From contig DPOR01000013.1 of the NCBI GenBank assembly GCA_003538135.1, forward strand, positions 1 to 49,586: 49,586 nucleotides of DNA, in the 5' to 3' direction. The position numbers and the translations under genes were made by a program. The stretch is from Oscillospiraceae bacterium (lineage in GTDB: Bacteria > Bacillota > Clostridia > Oscillospirales > Acutalibacteraceae). Within the stretch, counting starts at the first letter, position 1. The number at the start of each line of letters is the position of its first letter. Under the pieces are notes generated by a model. The model worked only from the letters and a program-made list of their open reading frames with translations, searched no databases and had not been told where the DNA came from. Shown piece by piece: positions 8,173 through 16,689 of this stretch.

Positions 8173-9146
8173 TCGCTTTTTGTTATGATGTCCGCAAGCT
8201 TCCCGGCTGTCAGCCCGGGGATATATTTTTCCGTTTGAACCGATTCGAGCGCCGATGTTATCGCCCCGCGCCGAAGCTCGATTCCTTTAAGACGCTTCTC
8301 AATCTCCGATACGTCTCCGGTATTCATAAAGTCGCCGAAAATGCGGATATCATCTATTCTCCCGCAGGCGGTTTTCTTCTTTATGCAGACCGTCCCGCAC
8401 CTGAGACGCACGCGCTCCGACTGTTCGGGATACTCAGTCCCGCAGCTCGACGAGTCGGCGGTATATTTGCTGTTCCGAATTGCCGAAACGGCGCTTATCT
8501 CATCTTCGTTAAGCTCGTATTTTTCGCCGCCGCGCTCCGTCATATAACGGGCGAGAATAGCACCGACATTCTCTGCGCAGAGCGGTTTTTCAGTGAATTC
8601 AGAGATGTTTGCCACGCGGCTTCTTACTGATTTTACCCCGTGTCCCGCAAGCTTTTCCCCGTCCGCTCTCAGCGCTTCGGACAGGGCGTCGAGGTCGGAA
8701 TTTATCAGCAGCGTCCCGTGAAACAGCGATCTGCCGCCGTGCGAGCACATAGCGGTGCCGGAAACTTTTCTGCCGTCGACTGTGATATCATTTCGCCCGG
8801 AAAGCTCCGCTTCAACGCCGAGGGAGCGAAGAACCTCGATAACAGGTCCGCACAGCGCCGCTCTATTCGGCTCGCCGTTTTGAATGAACGAAAAATTGAG
8901 GTTGCCCGCGTCGTGATAAACTGCCCCGCCGCCGGTCATACGCCTGACAACGGGCAGGGAGCGGGCCGAGACATAATCGGGGTTTATTTCGTCCGCGGCG
9001 ACCTGATTTTTACCGATTACAATGCACGGCTCATTTTTCCAAAGCAGGAAAAAATCCTCGCTTTTTTCGCGGAGCAGATATTCCTCCGCCGACAGATTGA
9101 AAAACGGGTCGGTGCTGCCGAGCGTCAGAATAAACACAAAACTCAT
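8169..9146 (-). CDS. lplA: Lipoate-protein ligase A
   Basis: A 325-residue enzyme that activates lipoate with ATP and attaches it to lipoyl domains (glycine cleavage H protein or 2-oxoacid dehydrogenases). The N terminus DPFFNLSAEEYLL and the lipoate-binding RRMTGGGAVYHDAGNLNFSF are typical, and the catalytic Lys lies in the GRKVSGTAM segment. The C-terminal accessory domain is present. The ATG at 9146 is chosen because its product starts like known LplA proteins; an upstream TTG at 9197 falls inside the -35 box and is rejected. Its GGAG lies unusually close to the ATG. It is the first gene of the operon. Confidence 0.9.
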   Translation of the reverse strand: MSFVFILTLGSTDPFFNLSAEEYLLREKSEDFFLLWKNEPCIVIGKNQVAADEINPDYVSARSLPVVRRMTGGGAVYHDAGNLNFSFIQNGEPNRAALCGPVIEVLRSLGVEAELSGRNDITVDGRKVSGTAMCSHGGRSLFHGTLLINSDLDALSEALRADGEKLAGHGVKSVRSRVANISEFTEKPLCAENVGAILARYMTERGGEKYELNEDEISAVSAIRNSKYTADSSSCGTEYPEQSERVRLRCGTVCIKKKTACGRIDDIRIFGDFMNTGDVSEIEKRLKGIELRRGAITSALESVQTEKYIPGLTAGKLADIITKSE

Positions 9147-9168
9147 CTCCGAAAATCTGTTGACCTTT

Positions 9169-9197
9169 ATAATATCATTTCGCGGGAAGAAAATCAA
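9169..9197 (-). promoter_or_regulatory. Promoter of the lplA operon
   Basis: On the minus strand TTGATT (9192-9197), a 17-bp spacer and TATTAT (9169-9174), about 22 bases before the lplA ATG, giving a very short leader. Confidence 0.6.
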
Positions 9198-9215
9198 TAA
9201 TAAGCGCGAACGAAA

Positions 9216-9254
9216 CGCAAAAAGAGCCGCCCTGCGAGTTTTGCAGAGCGGCTC
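9216..9254 (-). terminator. Terminator of the two-component/BspA operon
   Basis: The stem GAGCCGC/GCGGCTC with an inner CTGC/GCAG pairing is followed by a U run on the minus strand (plus AAAAA at 9219-9223). It stands just past the stop of the BspA-like gene. Confidence 0.85.
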
Positions 9255-9261
9255 GTCTGTG

Positions 9262-12200
9262 TTATTTAAACAGCTTCTTTATAAAATTAATTATAGATGA
9301 CGTGATTTTAAGAATCGGCTTGAAGATTGCCTGGAAAGCCTTGACAACGAGCGATTTATCCGTGCCGCTGTCGTTCTCTATTTCGGCATAGAAAGCGTCG
9401 TAGTCGCCGTTTTCGTATCTTTCAAGCATTTCGCCGAAGGTGACGTCCTTTTCCTCGCCGTCCTTCATAACGCTTATCTTCACATAGATATCCTTGAATG
9501 TGAGGTACTCGGAGTCGGGATCGACGCACTCGAATCTCTTGCCGTCCGTCGAGTCTGCCGTCTTGATTCCGTCGAAGGTCAGAACGTCGAAGTGGAGATA
9601 CATGGCGTCGGGGTATCTCGACGCGTAGTAGGCAAGGTATCTTCCGGCAACGCTCTCAAAGACGGTGAGCGTGCCCTTGAAGTTTATAACCTTCTTCTCC
9701 TCGTCGTAGCTTACTGTCACAAGCGGCATCTCATTATCAAGGGCGAAAGCCTGCGCGGCGGTGTTCTTCTCGTCGCATATGAGCAGGAATTTTTCGTTGT
9801 GACCGTCAAACGCATCGTACTCTATTTCCGTGTCGCCCTCCGTTGTTATCGCAACTGTCATAAGGTCGCCGCAGTTTGCGAATGCGAGAGAGTTTATATT
9901 TTTTACATCGCTTCCGAGCAGAACTTCCGTCAGATACGGGAATCCGTTGAACGCATTCTTGCCGACGGAGGTCACTCCGTTGCCGAATACAACTCCCGTG
10001 ACCAGATCGGCGTTGCTGCTCCAGGTGTAGTCCGCGACATTGTCATAGGAATACATGTCGCCGCTGCCCTCGACCGTTATCTGATAGAGATCTGGCTGGA
10101 AGCTCCATGTGAGGTTATCTCCGCAAACGCCGCTCGTCTGGCCGTAGTTATAGACAATCTTGATATTTTTGAGCGCCGAGGCAACGTCGGTGACGTTTAT
10201 CTTTTCCCAGTCGCTTTTGCTGCCGCGGTAATATATCGTGTCTATCTTGCTCGTGCCGCCGAGCGCACCGGACTCTATTTTCTTTATGCCCTTGCCGAGA
10301 ACGACCGTCCTGAGATTTTTGCATATCGGGAATATGTCCTTAAAGGTATCTATTTTGTCGTTGAACTCAAAATGTGTCAGCGGTGTGCGCTCAAAAACGC
10401 TGTCTCCCAAGTATTCGACAGAGTCGGGGAGATAGAAGTTTGTCATGGCGCAGCCTGAGAATGCCACAGAATCTATCATCCTGACCGTGTCGGGAACGGT
10501 GGTTATTTTGAGCGAGCTGCAATTCCTGAACGCGCCGAACGGGATTTTTTTGATTGCAAAGGAGAAGGTCACGTCCGTGAGGTTCGAGCAGCTGGAGAAC
10601 GCATATTGCTCTATGCCGCAGCTTATGTCGAAAGTAAATGCCTTTTCAAAGTTCGGACAGTGGAGCAGGAGCGATTTGTCTTTGTTATAGAGCGCACCGA
10701 GACTGTCTGCGCTGTAGCTCGGGTTGTCTGCGTCTACCGTGACCGCCGCGGGGCATCCTGCGAAGGTATAGCCGGGAATTGATATCACCGTAAGATTTTT
10801 CGATATATTTATCTCTTTGAGCGCGCAGTTTGTGAAAGCCCCATAGCTTATCTTTGTGACTGAATCCGGGATGTTCACGCTTTCAAGCTTTTTGCAGCCC
10901 GAAAAGCATTCCTGAGGAATAGTTTCAAGACCCTCGGGCAGGGTTGCTTTTGTCATTTTGCTGCAATTTTTGAATGCGCCTGTGCCTATTGTCTTTACGG
11001 AGTCGGGGATAGTGATGTCAACAAGCTTTGTAGCGTTGTAAAAGGCGCGGTCGCCGATGGTTTCAAGTCCGCTCGGGAGATTGACATCGGTGACTCCCGT
11101 GCTCGCGAACGAATATGGCGCGATTTCTTTTACCGTCGATGCAACCGTGCACTCGACAACGTCGTAACTTGCCGTTGTGTGCCTGTCGGGGAACCTGATG
11201 AGCTTTGTCTTGTCCTTGTTATAGAGCACGCCGTTGAGCGAGCTGAGATACGGGTTGCCGGAATCGACCTCGAAAGATGTCATGTAGTAGAACGCCGTCG
11301 AGCAGTCGTTGAATATCTGACCGTCCGTTATGTTGATGCCCTTGCCTATTTTGACCTTGAGGCCGTAGGTGTTTATTTCCGCTGTGCTCCATTTGTTCAG
11401 GTCGTTGACAGTCAAAGTTCCGCTTCCCGTTATGGTCACGGTGTTTGAATCCTTGTCGTATGTGAGCGTTATCTCCTCCGGCTCTTCCTCTTCGCTGTAG
11501 TTATAAACAATATTTGCCGATTTAAGCGCGTTGTTGCCGGAGCTGTAAACGGATATAAGGTTCCAGAGCTCCTCCGTGCCGCGGTAGTTTACGGTCTTGA
11601 GCGATGAGTTGAACGCCGTGCTGTCGATTCGCTGGAGCGTTGCGGGAAGAGTCACGGTGTCGAGGCTTGTACATCCGTTAAATGTATTTTCGGGGATGAT
11701 ATGCAGGTCGTAGGCGATGTCAACATTTCTGAGATTTTCGCAGCCCTTGAATGCATATTCGCTGAGGTTGCATCTGACCGTGTAGTCGAAAGTATAGGGG
11801 AGATTCGGGCAATAGTAGAGCAGGGTCTTGTCCTTGTTGTAGAGCACACCGAGCTCATCCGTGCTGAAATATTGGTTCTCCGGATCGACCGTCAAAGCGA
11901 TGTTGAGTCCGCCCATATTTCTTCCGGGGGTGCCTTTGAATTCACGAAGATTTTTCGGGAGCTTCAGGGATTTAAGTTTGGTGCAGTCCCAGAATGCGAT
12001 ATCGCCTATGGTCGTCAGCGAATCGGGAAGATTGACTGTTTCGAGATTTCGGCATCTGTCAAAGGCAGACGTCGGTATTGCAGTAACGCCCTCTTCAAAA
12101 GTTACCTTTGTAATAGAGCTGCATTGTGCCAGAACACTCTGTCCTATTGAAGTAACAGTTCCGGGTATTGTGATATAAAGCAGGCTGCTGTTTGAAAACG

Positions 12201-12720
12201 CGAAGCCCTCAATAGTCTCAAGACCGTCGTTGAGAAATACGGTTTTGAGAGGGGCATACTCAAAAGCAGCGTAAGAAATGGTCTTTACGGTATCCGGAAT
12301 GGTATAGAACGAAAATTCATTATTCCTTGACGGGTATTTTAACAGCACGGTCTGATCTTTGCTCATAAGCATGCTGTCGGGGCTACAGAGATATTTGCTG
12401 TCCGCATCCACTTCAAATGCCTTGACAAAATTGAAGTGATTAAATACCAAACCGCTTTTGATGTCTACATCTGCGCCGATCTTTACATATTCGGCGTTCC
12501 AAGCCGATGTGCTGAAGGCGTCAGAACTTGCGTCAAGTGTGCCGCTGCCGCTCAAAACAAGCGTCTTGTCGGCGGCGGTATATACCCAGTTAACGCCGTT
12601 CAGCGTACCGCTCGCGTCCGAGCCGTCGGCGAAAGCCGCACCCGCGCAGCCTGCCAGAATAAGCGCCGCGAGAGCAATGCTCAAGAATCTCCTGAGCTTT
12701 TCTTTGATTTTACCCTTCAT
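9262..12720 (-). CDS. Large BspA-like leucine-rich-repeat surface protein
   Basis: A 1152-residue secreted protein. A signal peptide (KIKEKLRRFLSIALAALILAG, cleavage near AFA-DG) is followed by three large modules, each opening with a beta-rich stretch of the type TLVLSGSGTL / TVTITGSGTL / QITVEGSGDM and continuing with BspA/LRR_5 repeats (patterns such as IPDSVKTIGTGAFKNCSKM). A CG pair at LAGCAG could suggest a lipobox but the later AFA site fits better. The last ~30 residues are Ile/Lys/Phe-rich (ending NFIKKLFK) and may anchor it. Such proteins typically mediate adhesion; no catalytic domain is seen. ATG 12720 is chosen over GTG 12732. It overlaps the kinase gene by 11 bp, so the sensor system and this protein are made together. 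Confidence 0.85.
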   Translation of the reverse strand: MKGKIKEKLRRFLSIALAALILAGCAGAAFADGSDASGTLNGVNWVYTAADKTLVLSGSGTLDASSDAFSTSAWNAEYVKIGADVDIKSGLVFNHFNFVKAFEVDADSKYLCSPDSMLMSKDQTVLLKYPSRNNEFSFYTIPDTVKTISYAAFEYAPLKTVFLNDGLETIEGFAFSNSSLLYITIPGTVTSIGQSVLAQCSSITKVTFEEGVTAIPTSAFDRCRNLETVNLPDSLTTIGDIAFWDCTKLKSLKLPKNLREFKGTPGRNMGGLNIALTVDPENQYFSTDELGVLYNKDKTLLYYCPNLPYTFDYTVRCNLSEYAFKGCENLRNVDIAYDLHIIPENTFNGCTSLDTVTLPATLQRIDSTAFNSSLKTVNYRGTEELWNLISVYSSGNNALKSANIVYNYSEEEEPEEITLTYDKDSNTVTITGSGTLTVNDLNKWSTAEINTYGLKVKIGKGINITDGQIFNDCSTAFYYMTSFEVDSGNPYLSSLNGVLYNKDKTKLIRFPDRHTTASYDVVECTVASTVKEIAPYSFASTGVTDVNLPSGLETIGDRAFYNATKLVDITIPDSVKTIGTGAFKNCSKMTKATLPEGLETIPQECFSGCKKLESVNIPDSVTKISYGAFTNCALKEINISKNLTVISIPGYTFAGCPAAVTVDADNPSYSADSLGALYNKDKSLLLHCPNFEKAFTFDISCGIEQYAFSSCSNLTDVTFSFAIKKIPFGAFRNCSSLKITTVPDTVRMIDSVAFSGCAMTNFYLPDSVEYLGDSVFERTPLTHFEFNDKIDTFKDIFPICKNLRTVVLGKGIKKIESGALGGTSKIDTIYYRGSKSDWEKINVTDVASALKNIKIVYNYGQTSGVCGDNLTWSFQPDLYQITVEGSGDMYSYDNVADYTWSSNADLVTGVVFGNGVTSVGKNAFNGFPYLTEVLLGSDVKNINSLAFANCGDLMTVAITTEGDTEIEYDAFDGHNEKFLLICDEKNTAAQAFALDNEMPLVTVSYDEEKKVINFKGTLTVFESVAGRYLAYYASRYPDAMYLHFDVLTFDGIKTADSTDGKRFECVDPDSEYLTFKDIYVKISVMKDGEEKDVTFGEMLERYENGDYDAFYAEIENDSGTDKSLVVKAFQAIFKPILKITSSIINFIKKLFK

Positions 12721-14008
12721 TTTTTCTTGCACCCTTTCTCATTATCATCATCACTTCAACAGTGAAATGTCCGTCTTCATATTTGAGATTTACTTCGCCG
12801 TTATATTTTTTTGCCGCATTCTTTATGCTCCCGATGCCGAGTCCGTGGTTTACGCTGTCTGCTTTAGTTGTCTTTACACGGTTGTTCTTTATCTCGACAG
12901 GTTGGAGGGTGGGGTTGCTGACGGTGAGCATGAAAACCGCGGAATTTACGGTGGCGCGCACATTGATTATCGCATTTTCAATCGACTTGCTCGCTTCAAG
13001 GGCATTGTCGAGCGCATTTGCAAGGATTGTGCAAAGGTCGATGTTGTCTATACCGTCGCTCGGGATGATTCCGTCAAAGTCTATTTCGGTTTTCTGCAAA
13101 ACGGCCGCAGAATTTTTCTCGGCGAGTATGGCATCTGCGAGATGGTTTCCGGTTGAAAACGCATTCTTTGTCGCGTCGAGTCTGCCGTAGAGCTCGTCTA
13201 TGTATTTTTCCGCTTCGTTATATTGACCGCCGACTATCAGGGCTCTTACGGAGATAAGATTGTTCTTGAAATCATGGCGAAACACGCGCATATCACGGTT
13301 CTTTTCAACCATGTTGCTGTAATGGTTGAGCTCGAGCTCGAGCTGCTTTTCCGTTGCGCGTTTTTTCTGCGAGGCAGTGAGATATTTTATTACCAGATAC
13401 GCTATGCAGCCGACGATAAGCAGCGAAGAAAACATCGTCAGCGAGTTTGCGGTCTCTTTTGTGTATTCCGCGTTGAACGAGACCGTGACGCTGTAATATG
13501 CGGCGAGAAAAGCCGCGTATATCATCAGGCTTGCGACAGGCGGGAATTTGTCGAAGGCTTCCGTGAGGTCTGCTCGTCCGTTCTTTCTGACTATCAGTGC
13601 GGTGACGGCGAATATAATTAGATATATGACAATACGGGTTATCAGCTGACCTATGATGCCGAGCCTCATGGCATAGTTTAATATGAACGCCAGGTAGTCA
13701 AGGCTCGATACCATGGCTATTCCTATCCATAAAAAGGCCGTCTTTTTGCGCGACTTGAACATCAGATAGGGATAGACGATGTGGCACAGAGTCGATGTCA
13801 TGTCAACGGTGTCGGCCACATCGAGGTATTTCGGCAAAAATGCCGGAGCGAAGCTGAGCACAGCGAGGACAAAACAGAAAACAGTGAGCGGGATTTTTCT
13901 CGTTTTCGTTTCGTAACCGACCGAATACAAAAATGTGTGTACAAGAAGAATACAGCACACACAGCTGACGAGATTCAGCGGAGCACAGAGCGCTGCGAAT
14001 GTATTCAT
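12710..14008 (-). CDS. AgrC-like membrane sensor histidine kinase (GHKL type)
   Basis: A 432-residue kinase with about six membrane helices in residues 1-210, a short coiled coil (about 213-240), the phospho-acceptor His H245 in FRHDFKNNL, and a GHKL-type ATPase domain with NALDNALEA (N box) and GLGIGSIKN (G box). This layout matches peptide-sensing AgrC/NatK/ComD-like kinases. Its ATG overlaps the stop of the regulator gene as ATGA, and its 3' end overlaps the BspA-like gene. No precursor peptide gene is recognisable next to it, so the signal is unknown. Confidence 0.88.
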   Translation of the reverse strand: MNTFAALCAPLNLVSCVCCILLVHTFLYSVGYETKTRKIPLTVFCFVLAVLSFAPAFLPKYLDVADTVDMTSTLCHIVYPYLMFKSRKKTAFLWIGIAMVSSLDYLAFILNYAMRLGIIGQLITRIVIYLIIFAVTALIVRKNGRADLTEAFDKFPPVASLMIYAAFLAAYYSVTVSFNAEYTKETANSLTMFSSLLIVGCIAYLVIKYLTASQKKRATEKQLELELNHYSNMVEKNRDMRVFRHDFKNNLISVRALIVGGQYNEAEKYIDELYGRLDATKNAFSTGNHLADAILAEKNSAAVLQKTEIDFDGIIPSDGIDNIDLCTILANALDNALEASKSIENAIINVRATVNSAVFMLTVSNPTLQPVEIKNNRVKTTKADSVNHGLGIGSIKNAAKKYNGEVNLKYEDGHFTVEVMMIMRKGARKNEG

Positions 14009-14751
14009 AGCGCAGACCTCCCCGCATCGCCTCCGCTGCGCTGCCGGGTCAGCTGAAAGAGCCTGCTCGATATCCTGTTAATGTGGTTTGGTCCTATGGG
14101 GAGACGTCTCTCCAGATTTTTTATGTATATGTTCTTGTTGTCAAACGACTCTATCATCGCAAGGTTCGTCAGGTAGGCGCGGTGTGTGCGCTGAAACCAG
14201 AAAGGGGAGAGCTCCCTCTCAAAGCTGTTGAGCGATTTTCTGCATACGAAAACTCTCTCCTCGCCGTTTTCTTCATAGTGGATATGCGTGTTCTTGAGCT
14301 TGACTTCGATAAAATATATCTTGTCTATATCGATAAGCCTTGACTCTCCGCCGTTCTTGACAAGCAGTCGGCGAAACGCATACGCGTCTACGTTGAGCTC
14401 GTTGAGCGCCTGATAGAGCTTTTCCTTTTCAACGGGCTTGATGAGATAGCGATGGGCGTGAACCTCAAATGCATCGTAGACGATGTCGTCATACCGCGAG
14501 ATGAATATAATGGTTTTTGTTGTCATATATTTCTCTCTGATACGTTTTGAAAGCTCGAGCCCGTCTATTCCCGGCATCAGGTAATCGAGAAGAAAAACAT
14601 CAAACTCGTCTATCCGTTTTGCCAATTCTTCGGAATCGGAAAAGGCGGTAGCCTCTATCCCGTAGGCTGACTTGCGCGGGTACTCCTCAATGAGCGACAT
14701 GATTTCACGAAGCTCGCGAATGTTGTCCTCGCATACGGCGATTCTTAACAA
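14005..14751 (-). CDS. LytTR-family response regulator
   Basis: A 248-residue regulator. The receiver domain (residues 1-120) has the acidic pair ED (8-9), the phospho-acceptor D56 in FLLDYLMPG and the conserved Lys in YLIKPVEKEK. The LytTR DNA-binding domain follows (about 135-240) with KIYFIEV, RKSLNSFERELSPFWFQRTHRAYLTN in two parts and RRLPIGPNH. The start is TTG at 14751 after GGGGGGAG. It forms an operon with the sensor kinase and the BspA-like protein, which is its most obvious candidate target or output. Confidence 0.9.
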   Translation of the reverse strand: MLRIAVCEDNIRELREIMSLIEEYPRKSAYGIEATAFSDSEELAKRIDEFDVFLLDYLMPGIDGLELSKRIREKYMTTKTIIFISRYDDIVYDAFEVHAHRYLIKPVEKEKLYQALNELNVDAYAFRRLLVKNGGESRLIDIDKIYFIEVKLKNTHIHYEENGEERVFVCRKSLNSFERELSPFWFQRTHRAYLTNLAMIESFDNKNIYIKNLERRLPIGPNHINRISSRLFQLTRQRSGGDAGRSAL

Positions 14752-14790
14752 TATTATCTACTCCCCCCAAAATAATATCTTCCTTTTCAT

Positions 14791-14819
14791 ATTTTAGTAG
14801 ATTATATAAATTCTGTCAA
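14791..14819 (-). promoter_or_regulatory. Promoter of the two-component/BspA operon
   Basis: On the minus strand a perfect TTGACA (14814-14819), a 17-bp spacer and TAAAAT (14791-14796), 40 bases before the TTG start. Confidence 0.75.
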
Positions 14820-14860
14820 CGATTTTTGAGCGTTTCAAACAAGAAAAGTTGCTTTATACC

Positions 14861-14886
14861 AAAAAAACCGCGGTTAATACCGCGGG
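14861..14886 (-). terminator. Terminator of the 70-residue protein gene
   Basis: The stem ACCGCGG/CCGCGGT with a 4-base loop is followed on the minus strand by seven U (plus AAAAAAA at 14861-14867). It is 9 bases past the stop at 14895 and also insulates the downstream response-regulator promoter. Confidence 0.85.
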
Positions 14887-14894
14887 GTGAGAAG

Positions 14895-15107
14895 TCAATT
14901 CTTTTTGTTGTTTTTGCTTTTTTTCGGCAATCCCTGCGAAATATACGGAAAGGAATTTTCGGTCTGGGCGGTGGGCTGAATGTTGTACGTGCCGTATTTG
15001 TTCACCGTGTCAAACACGTCCTCGGGCTCGCCCGTTACGGAAGCGGCGCTCGGGGTAGGGCAGTCGCGCTCGGAAATCTTTTCTCTTTTATTCTTGTCCG
15101 TTTTCAT
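14895..15107 (-). CDS. Small hydrophilic protein of unknown function
   Basis: A 70-residue, soluble, probably poorly ordered protein. It begins and ends with Lys/Asn-rich stretches (MKTDKNKREK; PKKSKNNKKN) around a central segment containing EPEDVFDTVNKYGTYNIQPT and NSFPYISQGLP. I do not recognise the family. It is supported by AAAGGATGAATG at the start (SD 4 bases before ATG) and a strong terminator right after the stop. It has no membrane segment or Cys. It is transcribed away from the M28 peptidase genes, with a 172-bp divergent region between. Confidence 0.7.
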   Translation of the reverse strand: MKTDKNKREKISERDCPTPSAASVTGEPEDVFDTVNKYGTYNIQPTAQTENSFPYISQGLPKKSKNNKKN

Positions 15108-15168
15108 TCATCCTTTCTTGTGAGAATATTGTATTTGTTATTATTCCCGCCAATCGCCGAAATAATTT

Positions 15169-15182
15169 ATTTGTTAACAAAT
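15169..15182. promoter_or_regulatory. Palindrome between divergent genes
   Basis: ATTTGTTAACAAAT is a perfect 14-bp palindrome in the divergent region between the 70-residue protein gene and the first M28 peptidase gene. It lies 35 bp upstream of the peptidase -35 box. It could be an operator; in an AT-rich spacer chance is also possible. Confidence 0.35.
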
Positions 15183-15216
15183 TTTAAAGAAATTTTTGTA
15201 TTCTATTTAATGTCTA

Positions 15217-15246
15217 TTGCTTTTCATCTCCGAAATATTGTATAAT
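15217..15246 (+). promoter_or_regulatory. Promoter of the M28 peptidase pair
   Basis: TTGCTT (15217-15222), an 18-bp spacer and a perfect TATAAT (15241-15246), 33 bases before the ATG at 15280. Confidence 0.65.
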
Positions 15247-15279
15247 TATGACACATTTACAAAAGGAGTGTCGCTTTTT

Positions 15280-16605
15280 ATGAAAGAAGAACACAGAAAG
15301 TATGCTCAAGAGGTGTATGACATAGTCAATCACGCCTCAAAGAACATCGGTTCAAGATTGCCGGGTACCGACAATGAGAAAAAATTTGCGGCCTATATGG
15401 GCGATAAGCTCAGAGAGATAGGCATCGAGCCGATTCGTGAAGAATTTGCGGTTTCTCCGCGTGCGTCCATCGGCGGAATCCCCTATGCCGGCTGGGTCGG
15501 TCTTGCGCTGAGCGCCCTTGTATATATTGCAATGGGCATCCCCTCGGTCTGGTATGGAATGGCGCTCGTGTCGATAGCCGTTATTGTTTGGCTCGTATGC
15601 AGCGTTTTCCTTTATAAGACATGGTTCGATATGTTCTTTAAGCAGGAGATATCGCAGAACACCTACGGCGAGCTGCTCCCGGAGGACGGCAAGTATGACT
15701 ATACCATTGTCCTCTCCGGTCATACCGATACCAGCTGGAACTGGCGTCATTCGGAGCACTCCTATACGAAGCCCAAGCTCGGGCTCATCGCTACCTTCGC
15801 CAAGGTCGGCTTCGGTGCGCTTTGCTTCTTCTTCCTCGCCGGCACTTCTATCGCCGTTGCGACTATCTACACCGGATATTATTTCGGCGCAGGTTGGGCG
15901 GTAGAGGCTTTTGCTTCGCCCGCATTTGTGAACTTCATGTTCGCTATGCGCTTTATGCCCCTCGTTACCGCCATAGGCAGTACGTTCCTTATCATGTGGG
16001 CAGATCCCGATCCGCGCAACGCTTCGCGCGGCGCTATGGATAACGCAACGGGCTGCGCTCTCAGCTATGTTGTTACGAAGTATTTCAAAGAGAATCCCGA
16101 GAAGATGCCCAAAAACTGCCGTATAATCGACTTCAACTGCGGCTCCGAGGAGGCGGGTCTGCGCGGCTCTATCGCGTTCACCCGTATGCATAAGGGCGAG
16201 CCGATTCTTGACAATGTCTGGAACATAAATATAGACTCCGTCGCCGACAAGGACTATTTCGAGGTCGTTGTCAAGGACGATTGGCAGTTCTGCCGCTTCG
16301 ACAAGGATCTTGAAACGATGTTCAAGGATACCTTTGCGGAGCTCGGAATAGAGAGCAAGACCAAGGGCTGCATACATAACCCCGTCGGCGGCTGCGACAG
16401 CACCCCGATGACAAAGGCCGGTGCCAAGTCCGTCACCTTTGCGGCTCAGGATCCGACCCTTACCTATTATTATCACACCTGGCGCGATATGCCCGAGCGC
16501 TTCGATGTTGAAACCGTCGGCAACGGCTTCGACGTCGTCCTCGGAGTTATCGACAAAATTGACAAGTTCCAGCAGGCGAACGGCTTTACCGGTCCCCGCA
16601 AATAA
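15280..16605 (+). CDS. Membrane-associated M28-family zinc aminopeptidase, copy 1
   Basis: A 441-residue M28-fold protein, probably a metallo-aminopeptidase. The co-catalytic zinc ligands are all visible: H and D in SGHTDTSW, D in MDNATGC, the EE pair in NCGSEEAGLRGS, D in NIDSVAD, and the final H in YYHTWRD. Hydrophobic segments at about residues 70-105 and 165-225 are inserted in the fold, suggesting membrane attachment. No cleavable signal is seen. ATG 15280 is chosen because AAAGGAG lies 11 bases upstream; an earlier in-frame start at 15217 would overlap the promoter. A paralogue follows 84 bp downstream. Confidence 0.82.
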   Translation: MKEEHRKYAQEVYDIVNHASKNIGSRLPGTDNEKKFAAYMGDKLREIGIEPIREEFAVSPRASIGGIPYAGWVGLALSALVYIAMGIPSVWYGMALVSIAVIVWLVCSVFLYKTWFDMFFKQEISQNTYGELLPEDGKYDYTIVLSGHTDTSWNWRHSEHSYTKPKLGLIATFAKVGFGALCFFFLAGTSIAVATIYTGYYFGAGWAVEAFASPAFVNFMFAMRFMPLVTAIGSTFLIMWADPDPRNASRGAMDNATGCALSYVVTKYFKENPEKMPKNCRIIDFNCGSEEAGLRGSIAFTRMHKGEPILDNVWNINIDSVADKDYFEVVVKDDWQFCRFDKDLETMFKDTFAELGIESKTKGCIHNPVGGCDSTPMTKAGAKSVTFAAQDPTLTYYYHTWRDMPERFDVETVGNGFDVVLGVIDKIDKFQQANGFTGPRK

Positions 16606-16689
16606 AAGACTGTTTTGAGCGGCAGCCGCGAAAAGTGCAGCAGCCTCGGGCGGCCGCTCGACTTATATATTTCAAGGAGGTAATAAAAA

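Noticed and set aside
9147..9197. Longer N terminus of lplA starting at TTG 9197
   Set aside because: The start falls in the -35 box of the predicted promoter and has no ribosome binding site; the shorter protein matches the family start.
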